In this document: in pieces, positions 7,896-15,120 of the stretch
Numbering within the stretch: position 1 is the stretch's first letter
How the letters are laid out: the number at the start of each line of letters is the position of its first letter
Assembly: GCF_030150285.1 (NCBI RefSeq)
Contig: NZ_JASLGE010000081.1
Span: forward strand, 1 to 23,028
Source: Pseudomonas sp.
GTDB taxonomy: Bacteria; Pseudomonadota; Gammaproteobacteria; Pseudomonadales; Pseudomonadaceae
Length of the DNA stretch: 23,028 nt
Direction: 5' to 3'
Made by a program: the position numbers and the translations under genes
Notes under the pieces: model-generated
The model's database searches: none
Seen by the model: only the letters and a program-made list of their open reading frames with translations
What the model was told of the DNA's origin: nothing

Positions 7896-9035
7896 TTATT
7901 GCGCGTCGTCGAGCAGCACCCATTGCTGGTCTTGCACGGTGACCAGGGCGCGGGCGCGTTCGTCGTGACCGAAATGGTCGGTAGGGCTCAGGTTGTAAAC
8001 GCCATGGGTCCCGGCGACGTCGCGGGTTTGCTCCAGGTGGCCGCGCAGGCTGTCGCGGAATTCAGGGCTGCCCGGCTGGGCGGTTTTTAAAGCTTCGGGC
8101 ACGGCCACTTCCACTAGGCGCATGGCGTCGTACAGGTAAGCGCCGAACGGCGACAGGCTGTTTTCACCGTATTGCGCCTGATACGCCTGGGCGTATTGGC
8201 TGGCGATGGCCTTGGACGGATGGCTTTCTGGCAATTTGTCCCAGACCACCACCGGGCCGACCGGCAGGATTGCGCCGTTCAGGGCCTTGTCACCAATGCG
8301 CAGGAACGCGCTGTTGGCCGCACCGTGGGTGTGGTAAATCGTGCCCTTGTAGCCCAGGCGGCGCAGTTCGGTGTGCGGCAGTGCAGCCGGGGTGCCGGTG
8401 GCTCCGATCAGCACGGCATCGGGGCGGCTGCCCATTACTTTCAAAGCCTGGCCGCTGACCGAGGAATCGGTGCGGTTGAAGCGCTCGTCACGCACCAACT
8501 GAATGCCCGCCGCCGGGGCCAGTTCGGTCAGCACCTTGTGCCAGTCTTCGCCCCACACATCGTTGTAGCCGATGTAGCCCAGGGTCTTCACTCCGGCCTT
8601 TTGCATATGCTCGATCAGGGCTTTGGCCATCAGGGTGTTGGTTTGGGCGATGGTGAAAATCCACTGATGATCGCCATTGGGGGGCGAGTAGGGGGCCAGG
8701 GCAATCTGCGGGGTTTTGCTTTCCTTGGCGATCTGCGCCACGGCCGCTGAGGTGGGCACGGTGCTGGAACCAATCAGCAGGTCCACCTTGTTTTCGCTGA
8801 CCAGTTTGCGCGCGTTCTTGGCGGCAGCGGTGCTGTCGCTGGCGTCGTCGAGCACAACATATTTCACGGCCTGGCCGGCGATTTCCTTGGGCAGCAGGGT
8901 TACGGTATTGCGTTCAGGAATGCCCAGCGACGCGCCGGGGCCGGTGGTGGACAGAATGACCCCCACCGTCAGGTCGGCCTGGGCCGTGGTGGACATGGCT
9001 GCAGTCAGTACGAGCAAAGGCAATAGCGGTTTCAT
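7896..9035 (-). CDS. ABC transporter periplasmic substrate-binding protein (Leu/Ile/Val-binding family)
   Basis: This 379-residue protein has an N-terminal signal peptide (~1-20, ending AQA before DLTVGV). It then shows the type I periplasmic binding fold of the LivJ/LivK family: 'VGVILSTTGPGASLGIPERN' (~24-43), 'VLDDASDSTAAAKNARKLVSENKVDLLIGSSTVPTS' and 'AIAQTNTLMAKALIEHMQ...TLGYIGYNDVWGEDW'. These proteins capture amino acids or, in many soil bacteria, aromatic acids and deliver them to LivHM permeases. Start ATG at 9035 follows AGGAGC by 6 bases. It lies 23 bases after the livF-like stop. The catabolic operon nearby makes an aromatic acid the most likely ligand (inference). Confidence 0.92.
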   Translation of the reverse strand: MKPLLPLLVLTAAMSTTAQADLTVGVILSTTGPGASLGIPERNTVTLLPKEIAGQAVKYVVLDDASDSTAAAKNARKLVSENKVDLLIGSSTVPTSAAVAQIAKESKTPQIALAPYSPPNGDHQWIFTIAQTNTLMAKALIEHMQKAGVKTLGYIGYNDVWGEDWHKVLTELAPAAGIQLVRDERFNRTDSSVSGQALKVMGSRPDAVLIGATGTPAALPHTELRRLGYKGTIYHTHGAANSAFLRIGDKALNGAILPVGPVVVWDKLPESHPSKAIASQYAQAYQAQYGENSLSPFGAYLYDAMRLVEVAVPEALKTAQPGSPEFRDSLRGHLEQTRDVAGTHGVYNLSPTDHFGHDERARALVTVQDQQWVLLDDAQ

Positions 9036-9052
9036 GGAAGCTCCTGTGGTTT

Positions 9053-9060
9053 TTATTGTT
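9053..9060 (-). promoter_or_regulatory. AACAATAA (Hfq/Crc CA-like) motif before the binding-protein gene
   Basis: The minus strand reads AACAATAAAAACC just before the AGGAGC ribosome binding site; it overlaps the stop codon of the upstream livF-like gene. AACAATAA is an exact AAYAAYAA match. Confidence 0.5.
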
Positions 9061-9856
9061 AGGCAGCAGGTGTGGCAATGGGCGCGCCGGCAGTGGCGCT
9101 GGGAGGTTGCGGGGTGAGCAGGTCAGCGGACGCGGGCTTGCGCCCCAGGTAGCTTTCGACCACCCGGGGGTTCTGGGCCAGCGCCTGGGCGCTGCCTTCC
9201 AGCACGATCTCGCCAATTTCGAGCACGTAGCCGTAGTCGGAAATTTTCAGGGCCGCGCGGGCGTTCTGTTCCACCAGCAGGATCGAGACGCCGGTTTGAC
9301 GCAGGGTTTCGAAGATCTGAAAAATCTCGCCGATCACCCTTGGGGCTAGCCCCAGGCTCGGTTCGTCGAGCATCAACAAGCGCGGTTTGGCCATCAGCGC
9401 CCGGCCAATGGCGAGCATCTGGCGCTCGCCGCCCGACAAGGTGTAGGCGGCTTGAGCGCGGCGTTCGTGCATGCGTGGAAACAGCGCAAACACTTCGTCC
9501 AGTGTTTTGTTGTGGTCGCGAAACCCCTGACGGTGACGGCTAAAGGCCCCCAGCCGCAGGTTGTCCTCGACGCTCATTGGGCCGAACAGCTCACGGCTTT
9601 CCGGCACCAGCGCCATGCCCCGGTCGATGCGCTGGGCCACGCTGTGATGGTGCAGCAGCGGCTGGCCGTCGTAGGCCACGCTGCCCGTCGAGGGCAGCAG
9701 GCCGATCAACGCCGCCATCAAGGTGGTTTTGCCCGCCCCGTTAGGGCCGATCAGGCTGACGATCTGGCCCTCGTCCAGGTGCAGGTCGAGCCCGCGCACG
9801 GCCTCGACTTTGCCGTGGTTGATGGACAGGCCACGCACATCCAGCAAGCGGCTCAT
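9059..9856 (-). CDS. Branched-chain-type ABC transporter ATP-binding protein (LivF-like)
   Basis: This 265-residue ATPase has Walker A GPNGAGKT (37-44), ABC signature LSGGERQ (140-146) and Walker B LLMLDEPS (160-167). 'VPESRELFGPMSVEDNLRLGA' is the characteristic LivF segment, and the switch His of other ABC ATPases is replaced by 'LLVEQNARAAL', as is usual for LivF. It forms the second nucleotide-binding subunit with the fused permease-ATPase. Its ATG overlaps the upstream gene's stop (ATGA), showing translational coupling. The C-terminal ~25 residues are a Pro/Ala-rich tail beyond the usual family end. Confidence 0.93.
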   Translation of the reverse strand: MSRLLDVRGLSINHGKVEAVRGLDLHLDEGQIVSLIGPNGAGKTTLMAALIGLLPSTGSVAYDGQPLLHHHSVAQRIDRGMALVPESRELFGPMSVEDNLRLGAFSRHRQGFRDHNKTLDEVFALFPRMHERRAQAAYTLSGGERQMLAIGRALMAKPRLLMLDEPSLGLAPRVIGEIFQIFETLRQTGVSILLVEQNARAALKISDYGYVLEIGEIVLEGSAQALAQNPRVVESYLGRKPASADLLTPQPPSATAGAPIATPAA

Positions 9857-11619
9857 TCGATACCTCCGAGGTAGGCGGCCAGTACCGCCGGGTTTTCCTG
9901 AATTTCAAGGGGCGTGCCGCTGGCCAGGCGCTGGCCGAACTCCATCACCACAATGTGATCGGACAGCGCCATGACGAACTCCATGTCGTGCTCCACCAAC
10001 AGCACGCCCAGGCCTTCGCGGCGCAATTGTTCGAGCAGTTGCGCCAGTGCCTGTTTTTCGCCGTAGCGCAGGCCGGCGGCGGGTTCATCCAACAGCACCA
10101 GCAACGGGTCGCTGCACAGTGCGCGGGCAATTTCGACAATGCGCTGCTGGCCCAGTGGCAAGCTGCCGGCCGGGGTGTGCAGGTAATCGGCGAGGCCAAC
10201 ACGTTCGATCTGACGGGTGGCTTCGGTCAGCAAGGCGGCTTCTTCGCCACGCTCCAGGTGCAGCATCGACCGCAGCAACCCGGCCTTGCCCCGGCTGTGG
10301 GCACCGAGGGCGACGTTTTCCAGCACACTCATTTCGGGCAGCAGGCGTACATGCTGAAAGGTGCGGCTTACGCCCAGCCGGGCAATGGCCCGAGGGCTGA
10401 GGCCGTCGATGCGCTGGCCAAGGAAGGTGATCTTGCCGTCATTGGGGGCCAGCACCCCGGAGAGCAGGTTGAACAGTGTGGACTTGCCCGCGCCGTTGGG
10501 GCCGATCAGCGCGGTGATTTCGCCGCCGTTGACCTTCAGGCTCATGTCTTTGTTGGCCACCAGGCCACCAAAGCGTTTGACCAGCCCTTCGGCCTCCAGC
10601 AGCGGCGCGCCGCGCGGCGGAACAGGGCGCTTGGGCAAGGCGGGGGCCTTGGCTGTCGGCAACGGTTGCGGCCGGGGCGCAGGCAGGCAGGCGCGCAGCA
10701 CCGGCAGCAACCCGCCCCGGGCGTATTGCAGCACCAGAATCACCAGCACGCCGAAGAAGATCATTTCGAAGTTGTCGCTGTGGCCGAACACTTGTGGCAG
10801 CACGTCCTGCAACACTTGTTTGATCAGCGTCAGCAAGGCGGCACCCAACAGCGCGCCCCACAGGCTGGCGACGCCGCCCAGCACGATCATGAACAGGTAC
10901 TCAATGCCCATCACCACCGAGAACGGCGTGGGGTTCACTACCCGTTGCAAGTGTGCGTACAGCCAGCCGGACAACGAAGCCAACACCGCCGCGATGATAA
11001 ACACCTGCAAACGGCTACGAGCGGTATTGATGCCCATGGCCTCAGCCATGCCCGTAGACTCTTTGAGCGTGCGGATGGCCCGGCCCTGGCGGCTGTGCAG
11101 CAGGTTATCGAGCAGCCAGATGCTGACCACCAGTGCCACCGCAATCACCAGGGTGAAATCCGCGTCGTTGCGAATGTCCCAGCCCAGAATCCGGATGTCC
11201 GGCAGGTTTTGAATACCGCCGAAACCGCCCAGCCCCGGCAGGTTGCCGAACAGGTAGAACAACGCCAGCCCCCAGGCGAGGGTGCCGATGGGCAGGTAAT
11301 GCCCGGCCAGGCGCAGGGTCAACAGGCCCAAGGTCGTGGCAATCACCAAGGTGATGGTCAGCCCGGCCAGCAGCCCCAGCCAGGGTGACAGGCCGTACTG
11401 GGTGGTGAGCACCGCCGTGGCGTAGGCACCGATCCCGACAAAAGCCGCCTGCCCGAAGGAGGTCATGCCGGCAATGCCGGTCATCAGCACCAGGCCCAGA
11501 GCAACCAGGCTGTACAGCCCGATATAGTTCAGCAGTGTCACATGAAAGGCGGGCAACACCTGGGGCGCAAGGCCGGCGGCGAGCAAGAGCAGAAACAGGG
11601 GAAGCAGACGACGGGTCAT
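9853..11619 (-). CDS. Fused LivM-like permease and LivG-like ATPase
   Basis: One 588-residue protein. Residues ~1-300 are a LivM-type permease: roughly eight to ten membrane segments and the coupling-helix motif 'GRAIRTLKESTGMAEAMGINTARSRLQVF' (179-207). A Pro/Ala/Lys linker (~311-337) leads to a LivG-type ATPase (~338-588) with Walker A GPNGAGKS (373-380), signature LPLGQQR (488-494), Walker B VLLDEP (508-513) and 'LVEHDMEFVM' switch region. The start is ATG at 11619, where TGATG overlaps the livH-like stop and GAGGAG precedes it; an upstream in-frame start exists at 11661 but lies inside the permease gene. Fused LivMG proteins are known in proteobacteria, so this is unusual rather than novel. 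It supplies permease plus one ATPase of the importer. Confidence 0.9.
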   Translation of the reverse strand: MTRRLLPLFLLLLAAGLAPQVLPAFHVTLLNYIGLYSLVALGLVLMTGIAGMTSFGQAAFVGIGAYATAVLTTQYGLSPWLGLLAGLTITLVIATTLGLLTLRLAGHYLPIGTLAWGLALFYLFGNLPGLGGFGGIQNLPDIRILGWDIRNDADFTLVIAVALVVSIWLLDNLLHSRQGRAIRTLKESTGMAEAMGINTARSRLQVFIIAAVLASLSGWLYAHLQRVVNPTPFSVVMGIEYLFMIVLGGVASLWGALLGAALLTLIKQVLQDVLPQVFGHSDNFEMIFFGVLVILVLQYARGGLLPVLRACLPAPRPQPLPTAKAPALPKRPVPPRGAPLLEAEGLVKRFGGLVANKDMSLKVNGGEITALIGPNGAGKSTLFNLLSGVLAPNDGKITFLGQRIDGLSPRAIARLGVSRTFQHVRLLPEMSVLENVALGAHSRGKAGLLRSMLHLERGEEAALLTEATRQIERVGLADYLHTPAGSLPLGQQRIVEIARALCSDPLLVLLDEPAAGLRYGEKQALAQLLEQLRREGLGVLLVEHDMEFVMALSDHIVVMEFGQRLASGTPLEIQENPAVLAAYLGGIE

Positions 11620-12656
11620 CAGTGTTGCTCCTCGATATGAGGGTTTTTCAGCGAGAGCCACAGCAGTACCGGGATCACCAACGTGAACACGATCACTTCC
11701 TTGTAGGCCGAGGCACCGTAGTTGGCGAAGCTCTCCAGTACGCCCACCAGGAACGCGCTGACGGCTGCCAGCGGATAGCTGGCGAGGCCGCCGAAGATCG
11801 CGGCGACAAAGCCTTTAAGGCTGATCAAAAAGCCGGAGTCGTAGTACAGCGTGGTCAGCGGGCCGATCAGCACCCCCGACACCGCGCCGATAAAGGCCGC
11901 TAACCCAAAGGCGCTTTTGCCCGCGAGCTGGGTGGGGATGCCCACCAGCTGCGCACCGTTGCGGTTCAGGGCAGTGGCGCGCAGGGCCTTGCCGTAGAGC
12001 GTGTGGCCGAAAAAGGCGTACAGCAGACCAATCAGCACCAAAGCGCTGGCGATCACCAGCAGGCTTTGCACGCCGACCGGCAAGTCTCCGAGCATCAGCA
12101 CCGCATCCGCCAGTGCGTGGGTCCGCACGCCTTCGGCGCCGAACATTTGCAGGCTGATACCGACCAGTGCGATATGCACCGCCACCGAAATAATCAGCAG
12201 CAGCAACACCGAGGTTTCGGCCACGCGCTGGTACACCAGGCGATACAGCAGCGGGCCCAGCGGGGTGACAATGGCCAGGGTCATGATGATTTGCAGCGCG
12301 GCTGGCAACGTGGCGAGGTCGACATAGCTCGCGACTCCGCACAGCACCAGCGGCAGGCTCAGGTAGCGCACCAGCAGGCCGGGAATCTGCCGCCAATGCC
12401 GGTGTTTCAACGCACAGCCGCAGTCCAGCAGGCAGGCGGCGATGGAGCAGCCCATCAGCAACCAGACGGTGCCGGGCACCAGGCCCAGTTGCAGGGTGGC
12501 GAGGGTCAGGGCGCTGTAGGTCACAAAGTCACCCTGGCACACCAGAATCGTGCGGGTGACCGAGAACACCAGCACCAGCGCGAGGGCTACCAGCGCATAA
12601 ATGGCACCCGTCGTGAGCCCGTCCTGGGCGAGAAACGCCAGTATCGAAGTATCCAT
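11619..12656 (-). CDS. Branched-chain-type ABC transporter permease (LivH-like)
   Basis: This 345-residue membrane protein opens with 'LAQDGLTTGAIYALVALALVLVFSVTRTILVCQGDFV', the LivH N-terminal pattern. It has about eight to nine hydrophobic segments and the coupling motif 'LYGKALRATALNRNGAQLVGIPTQLAGKSAFGLAAFIGAVSGVLIGP' (~220-266). It pairs with the LivM half of the next gene to form the inner-membrane channel. At 345 residues it is somewhat longer than the ~300 common in the family, mostly through an insertion in ~75-120. GAGGG lies 7 bases before the ATG, next to the stop of a possible leader reading frame. First structural gene of the five-gene uptake operon. Confidence 0.92.
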   Translation of the reverse strand: MDTSILAFLAQDGLTTGAIYALVALALVLVFSVTRTILVCQGDFVTYSALTLATLQLGLVPGTVWLLMGCSIAACLLDCGCALKHRHWRQIPGLLVRYLSLPLVLCGVASYVDLATLPAALQIIMTLAIVTPLGPLLYRLVYQRVAETSVLLLLIISVAVHIALVGISLQMFGAEGVRTHALADAVLMLGDLPVGVQSLLVIASALVLIGLLYAFFGHTLYGKALRATALNRNGAQLVGIPTQLAGKSAFGLAAFIGAVSGVLIGPLTTLYYDSGFLISLKGFVAAIFGGLASYPLAAVSAFLVGVLESFANYGASAYKEVIVFTLVIPVLLWLSLKNPHIEEQH

Positions 12657-12665
12657 GAGCAGCCC

Positions 12666-12803
12666 TCAGCGAGCGGTGGGTAAGGTGGGGCGGGCCCGGC
12701 GTGCCGGGACCTTCATCGGGTCCGCGGCGGACGATGCGCAAGGCACGGGCGGAGGGCGCGACAGGCGTGGGCGAGCCACGCAGGGCGGTGCATGCAGATG
12801 CAT
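12666..12803 (-). CDS. Possible short leader reading frame before livH-like gene
   Basis: A 45-codon frame (MHLHAPPCVARPRL...) ends 9 bases before the livH-like ATG, and its stop codon overlaps that gene's GAGGG ribosome binding site. Its own ATG follows AGG and an AANAANAA motif. The product is Pro/Arg/Ala-rich and resembles no family, so it may be chance coding in a GC-rich leader. If translated it would couple livH translation to a Crc-sensitive leader. Low confidence. Confidence 0.25.
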   Translation of the reverse strand: MHLHAPPCVARPRLSRPPPVPCASSAADPMKVPARRARPTLPTAR

Positions 12804-12817
12804 AGTGAAATACCTGT

Positions 12818-12832
12818 TTCTATTCTTATTGT
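12818..12832 (-). promoter_or_regulatory. AANAANAA (Hfq/Crc CA-like) motif in the uptake-operon leader
   Basis: The minus strand reads ACAATAAGAATAGAA, followed by ACAGG. It contains AATAAGAA and sits about 160 bases before the livH-like ATG but only ~15 before the ATG of the possible leader frame. Confidence 0.42.
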
Positions 12833-12873
12833 GGTGTGGCCAAGCCCGAATGGGTTGCACGCAAGCCATCAAG

Positions 12874-12893
12874 ATACACATGTGAATGTGTAT
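12874..12893. promoter_or_regulatory. Inverted-repeat operator (8-4-8) of the uptake operon
   Basis: Perfect inverted repeat ATACACAT / ATGTGTAT with 4 bases (GTGA) between. On the minus strand TATAAA abuts it (plus 12893-12898) and a TTGACA-like hexamer lies at 12922-12927, so the repeat overlaps the probable -10/start region; the 23-base gap between those hexamers is too long for a standard promoter, so the -35 is uncertain. The same arm pattern recurs before the catabolic operon. Confidence 0.65.
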
Positions 12894-13061
12894 TTATAGA
12901 CTCATCCGAAGGCAGGTGGGTTGTCAATAGGTGTGACGGCGAGGGTTTGAAAGTTGCCTTTCTATAAAATTAAATAATTGATTTATAACGAAATAAATAA
13001 TTAATCGAGCGTATGAATTTCGTTTGTATTTGTGTGTTTGGCGAGATTCATAGGCTTTTAG

Positions 13062-13077
13062 AATACATAAATGTATT
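13062..13077. promoter_or_regulatory. Short inverted repeat AATACAT/ATGTATT
   Basis: Perfect 7-base arms around AA. It shares the ATACA/TGTAT core with the two longer operators but with 2-base spacing. It lies ~400 bases from the livH-like gene and just past the tetR end; it could be an auxiliary operator or chance in AT-rich DNA. Confidence 0.35.
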
Positions 13078-13083
13078 TGTCTG

Positions 13084-13105
13084 CCTGCCGACGGGCGTCG
13101 GCAGG
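13084..13105 (-). terminator. Hairpin downstream of tetR
   Basis: Perfect 9-base-pair stem CCTGCCGAC / GTCGGCAGG with a 4-base loop, ten bases past the tetR stop codon. No T-run follows on the minus strand, so it is at best a weak intrinsic terminator or an mRNA-stabilising stem. Confidence 0.45.
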
Positions 13106-13114
13106 GCGGGGGTG

Positions 13115-13693
13115 TCAAGCGTCGCGGGCGGTGTCTGGGATCAAGATGCGCGCCATGCGCAAGCTGCGGTCCAGACGCTGTTGCGGGGTGTCCTCACTGT
13201 GCAGCAGCGACAGGCTGATCTGGTAGGCGTAGATCACATAAGCGCGGTCCTGGGCTTCATCGGTGGCCACGCCCGCCTGGATCAACAGCCCTTCGATGTA
13301 GCTCAGGCGGTGGCTGTCAACTTCGTCGATGGCCTGGCGCGCCTGCTTGTCGCGGCGTGCCCAAGCGCGGATGCCCAACTCGATGGCGGCTGCATCCCGC
13401 GCGGTCTGGCCGTGGGAGGGCAGCTCCAGCAAACGCTGCAATTGCTGGAGGGGGGAACTGTGCGCGGTGCGCAGATGCAAGATCACATCTTCGGTCGCAC
13501 GGGCGCGCCAGTTGCCCAAAATGCCTTCGAGCAATTCACCGCGGCTCTTGAAGTGGTAGTAAAAACTGCCCCGGGTGATCTTCAGATCCTTGGCCAGGGT
13601 GTCGACCCGAACGGCATCGACGCCGCTGGTGACCAGTACATCCTGGGCTGCATGTATCCAATCTTCTCGGGTGAGGTGGGAACGAGTTGACAT
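13115..13693 (-). CDS. TetR-family transcriptional regulator
   Basis: The protein has 192 residues, typical for the family. The N-terminal DNA-binding domain is clear: 'TREDWIHAAQDVLVTSGVDAVRVDTLAKDLKITRGSFYYHFKSRGELLEGIL' (~8-59), with the TetR helix-turn-helix and 'SFYYHFKSR' signature. The remaining ~130 residues form the variable helical ligand-binding domain. The frame stays open to 13870, but those 59 extra residues precede the normal TetR start and would cover promoter DNA, so I chose ATG at 13693. It is divergent from the aromatic catabolic operon, separated by 304 bases holding an operator. Probable repressor of that operon, of the livH-led uptake operon and of itself, released by a pathway compound (inference from operators). 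Confidence 0.9.
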   Translation of the reverse strand: MSTRSHLTREDWIHAAQDVLVTSGVDAVRVDTLAKDLKITRGSFYYHFKSRGELLEGILGNWRARATEDVILHLRTAHSSPLQQLQRLLELPSHGQTARDAAAIELGIRAWARRDKQARQAIDEVDSHRLSYIEGLLIQAGVATDEAQDRAYVIYAYQISLSLLHSEDTPQQRLDRSLRMARILIPDTARDA

Positions 13694-13871
13694 TGAGTAG
13701 GGGCCTTGTCCAACGAGCTGGATAAGCACCCGGCCGCTGCACGTGACAGGCGGGTTGCGGGTGGCAAAGGGTAAGTCTAACGCCTGCTGCAAGGTCGAAG
13801 CTATTGCCCTGGCCGCCAATAACGGCGCGGATTGTGGGCTGGCCGACCGCTGCAGTGAGCCAGGCATCAAG

Positions 13872-13885
13872 ATACAGTTCTGTAG
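13872..13885. promoter_or_regulatory. Operator-like repeat upstream of tetR
   Basis: ATACAG-TT-CTGTAG (5-base perfect arms TACAG/CTGTA). The 12-mer CATCAAGATACA covering its left side (13865-13876) recurs exactly at 12867-12878 on the left flank of the uptake-operon operator. That shared flank, in the same orientation relative to both minus-strand genes, argues for a common binding protein. Confidence 0.5.
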
Positions 13886-13924
13886 GTCGGTTCGCGATTA
13901 TTTATCATTCGAGGCGTTTTTTCG

Positions 13925-13953
13925 TTGACGTGGATCAAAACGGTAAATAGCAT
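13925..13953 (+). promoter_or_regulatory. Sigma70-like promoter of the catabolic operon
   Basis: TTGACG (13925-13930), 17-base spacer, TAGCAT (13948-13953). The -10 overlaps the left arm of the operator, which suits repression by steric block. Confidence 0.6.
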
Positions 13954-13972
13954 ACAGATACACATCTGTATG
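13951..13972. promoter_or_regulatory. Inverted-repeat operator (8-4-8) of the catabolic operon
   Basis: Perfect 9-base arms CATACAGAT / ATCTGTATG around ACAC, placed over the -10 and expected start site. The inner 20 bases match the uptake-operon operator in layout: ATACA-S-AT, 4 bases, AT-S-TGTAT. Confidence 0.75.
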
Positions 13973-13974
13973 TT

Positions 13975-13985
13975 AAGAATAAAAA
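13975..13985 (+). promoter_or_regulatory. AANAANAA (Hfq/Crc CA-like) motif before the hydrolase gene
   Basis: AAGAATAAAAA immediately before the GGAGG ribosome binding site (13988-13992) of the first catabolic gene. Suggests translational catabolite repression of the operon's first gene. Confidence 0.5.
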
Positions 13986-13997
13986 CCGGAGGCCTCG

Positions 13998-14813
13998 ATG
14001 AGCACAAATGGCAAGACTCTGTTAGCCGCAGGGCACAACACCCACTACCACGAAGCAGGCCAGGGCGAGGCTTTGTTCCTGCTGCACGGGTCGGGTCCCG
14101 GGGTGTCCGGCTGGAGTAACTGGGCCAAGACCGTGCCCGTGTTTGCCGACCGCTGGCGGGTCATCGTGCCGGACCTGGCAGGCTTCGGTTACACCGAGTT
14201 TCAGGCGGACCTCAAGTACGACATCAAGCTGTGGGTCAACCACCTGATCGGCATCATGGATGCGCTGGACATTGCCAAGGCATCGTTTGTCGGCAACTCG
14301 TTTGGCGGCGCGGTGGCCATTGCCCTGGCGATTTTCGCCCCGCAGCGGGTGAACAAGCTGGTGCTGCTGGGCACGCCGGCCGGTGAGTTTATCCAGACAC
14401 CGGGCCTGCGCGGTGCTTGGGAGTACGAGCCGTCGCTGAGCAACATGCGCGAACTGATGGCGCTGTTCCCTTATGACGCGGCGCTGATTACCGACGAACT
14501 GGTGCAGGCCCGTTACGAGGCCAGCGCCCGCCCGGGTGCCCAGCAAGCCTTGCGCAAATTGATCCCGCAACCGGCCGCAGAAGGCGACACCGTGGTCAAG
14601 GCATTCCCGGCCACGGCGCTGGCCAAAATTGTTGCGCCCACGCTGGTGGTGCACGGCCGTGAAGACCGTGTGGTACCGCCGGCATGCGGCCTGTTGATTG
14701 CCAACAGCATTCCCGATGCCGACTTGCACCTGTTTGGCCACTGCGGCCATTGGGTGCAAAGCGAACAGCCGCGGCGTTTTGCTGCGCTGGTTCGTGATTT
14801 CTTGAGCGAGTAA
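13998..14813 (+). CDS. Alpha/beta hydrolase, meta-cleavage product (C-C) hydrolase type
   Basis: The protein has 271 residues, the length of XylF/BphD/MhpC-type hydrolases. It shows the oxyanion-hole segment 'LLHGSGPGVSGWSNW' (29-42; the HGSGPG form is diagnostic for this subfamily), nucleophile Ser101 in GNSFGG, acid Asp223 in 'VVHGREDRVVP' and His251 in 'GHCGHWVQSE'. These enzymes hydrolyse the C-C bond of the vinylogous 1,5-diketone formed by extradiol ring cleavage, giving a carboxylic acid and 2-hydroxypenta-2,4-dienoate. A strong GGAGG precedes ATG. It is first in the operon, directly before the two ring-cleavage subunits, which fits. The released acid, and so the substrate, cannot be read from the sequence. 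Confidence 0.92.
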   Translation: MSTNGKTLLAAGHNTHYHEAGQGEALFLLHGSGPGVSGWSNWAKTVPVFADRWRVIVPDLAGFGYTEFQADLKYDIKLWVNHLIGIMDALDIAKASFVGNSFGGAVAIALAIFAPQRVNKLVLLGTPAGEFIQTPGLRGAWEYEPSLSNMRELMALFPYDAALITDELVQARYEASARPGAQQALRKLIPQPAAEGDTVVKAFPATALAKIVAPTLVVHGREDRVVPPACGLLIANSIPDADLHLFGHCGHWVQSEQPRRFAALVRDFLSE

Positions 14814-14819
14814 GCCGCC

Positions 14820-15116
14820 ATGAGTCGCAATGTGATGGAACGGGTGCTGTGGCAATTGTGCGTTGAACGTGCCGCCAAGGAGCGTTTTCGCCAGGACCCC
14901 GCGGCCTTTCTCAAGCGCTTTGCGCTGAATGAAGACGAGACCGCAATGATCGTCAACTTCGACGTGGCCGGGCTGCAAGCAGCCGGGGTCAACCCGATGC
15001 TGACGATGGGCTTTTGGCAGGAATTAAGCACGGTGGGCAACATGGCAGTCTACAAACGACGCCTGGGCTGCACCGACGAAGACAGCGCGGCGTTTTCTGC
15101 CGCGCTCAAGGGGTGA
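14820..15116 (+). CDS. Extradiol ring-cleavage dioxygenase, small (LigA-like) subunit
   Basis: This 98-residue all-helical protein has the LigA superfamily pattern: 'LWQLCVERAAKERFRQDPAAFLKRFALNEDETAMIVNFDVAGLQAAGVNPMLTMGFWQ'. LigA-type subunits cap the active site of a LigB partner in protocatechuate 4,5-dioxygenase, and a similar short subunit (CarBa) serves the carbazole-pathway enzyme CarBaBb. It follows the hydrolase after 6 bases and precedes the catalytic subunit by 4, so a stoichiometric complex is likely. The small size (LigA of protocatechuate dioxygenase is ~140) is nearer the CarBa kind. Confidence 0.88.
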   Translation: MSRNVMERVLWQLCVERAAKERFRQDPAAFLKRFALNEDETAMIVNFDVAGLQAAGVNPMLTMGFWQELSTVGNMAVYKRRLGCTDEDSAAFSAALKG

Positions 15117-15120
15117 ACCG

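Larger units (their letters stand above)
12657..13114. other. Intergenic region between livH-like gene and tetR 3' end
   Basis: This 458-base stretch holds the leader and promoter of the uptake operon (operator at 12874-12893) and an AT-rich section around 12955-13080. That section contains a second, shorter inverted repeat AATACAT-AA-ATGTATT (13062-13077) and lies after the tetR-side hairpin. Apart from the possible leader frame I see no gene here. Confidence 0.6.
13694..13997. other. Divergent intergenic region between tetR and catabolic operon
   Basis: The 304 bases hold a short inverted repeat on the tetR side (13872-13885), a sigma70-like promoter plus long operator on the catabolic side (13925-13972), and the A-rich leader of the hydrolase gene. 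No other gene is evident. Confidence 0.7.

Noticed and set aside
9955..11388. 477-codon open frame antisense to the permease-ATPase fusion
   Set aside because: Low-complexity Gln/Ala/Arg/His-rich product, no domain; shadow of the conserved ABC gene.
12900..13080. AT-rich stretch considered as a mobile-element scar or horizontal-transfer junction
   Set aside because: No terminal repeats, integrase, transposase or target duplications were seen; AT-richness is explained by regulatory DNA.
13694..13870. N-terminal extension of the TetR regulator to an ATG at 13870
   Set aside because: The 59 extra residues match nothing in TetR proteins and would place the start beside the operator-like repeat; the helix-turn-helix begins right after the ATG at 13693.
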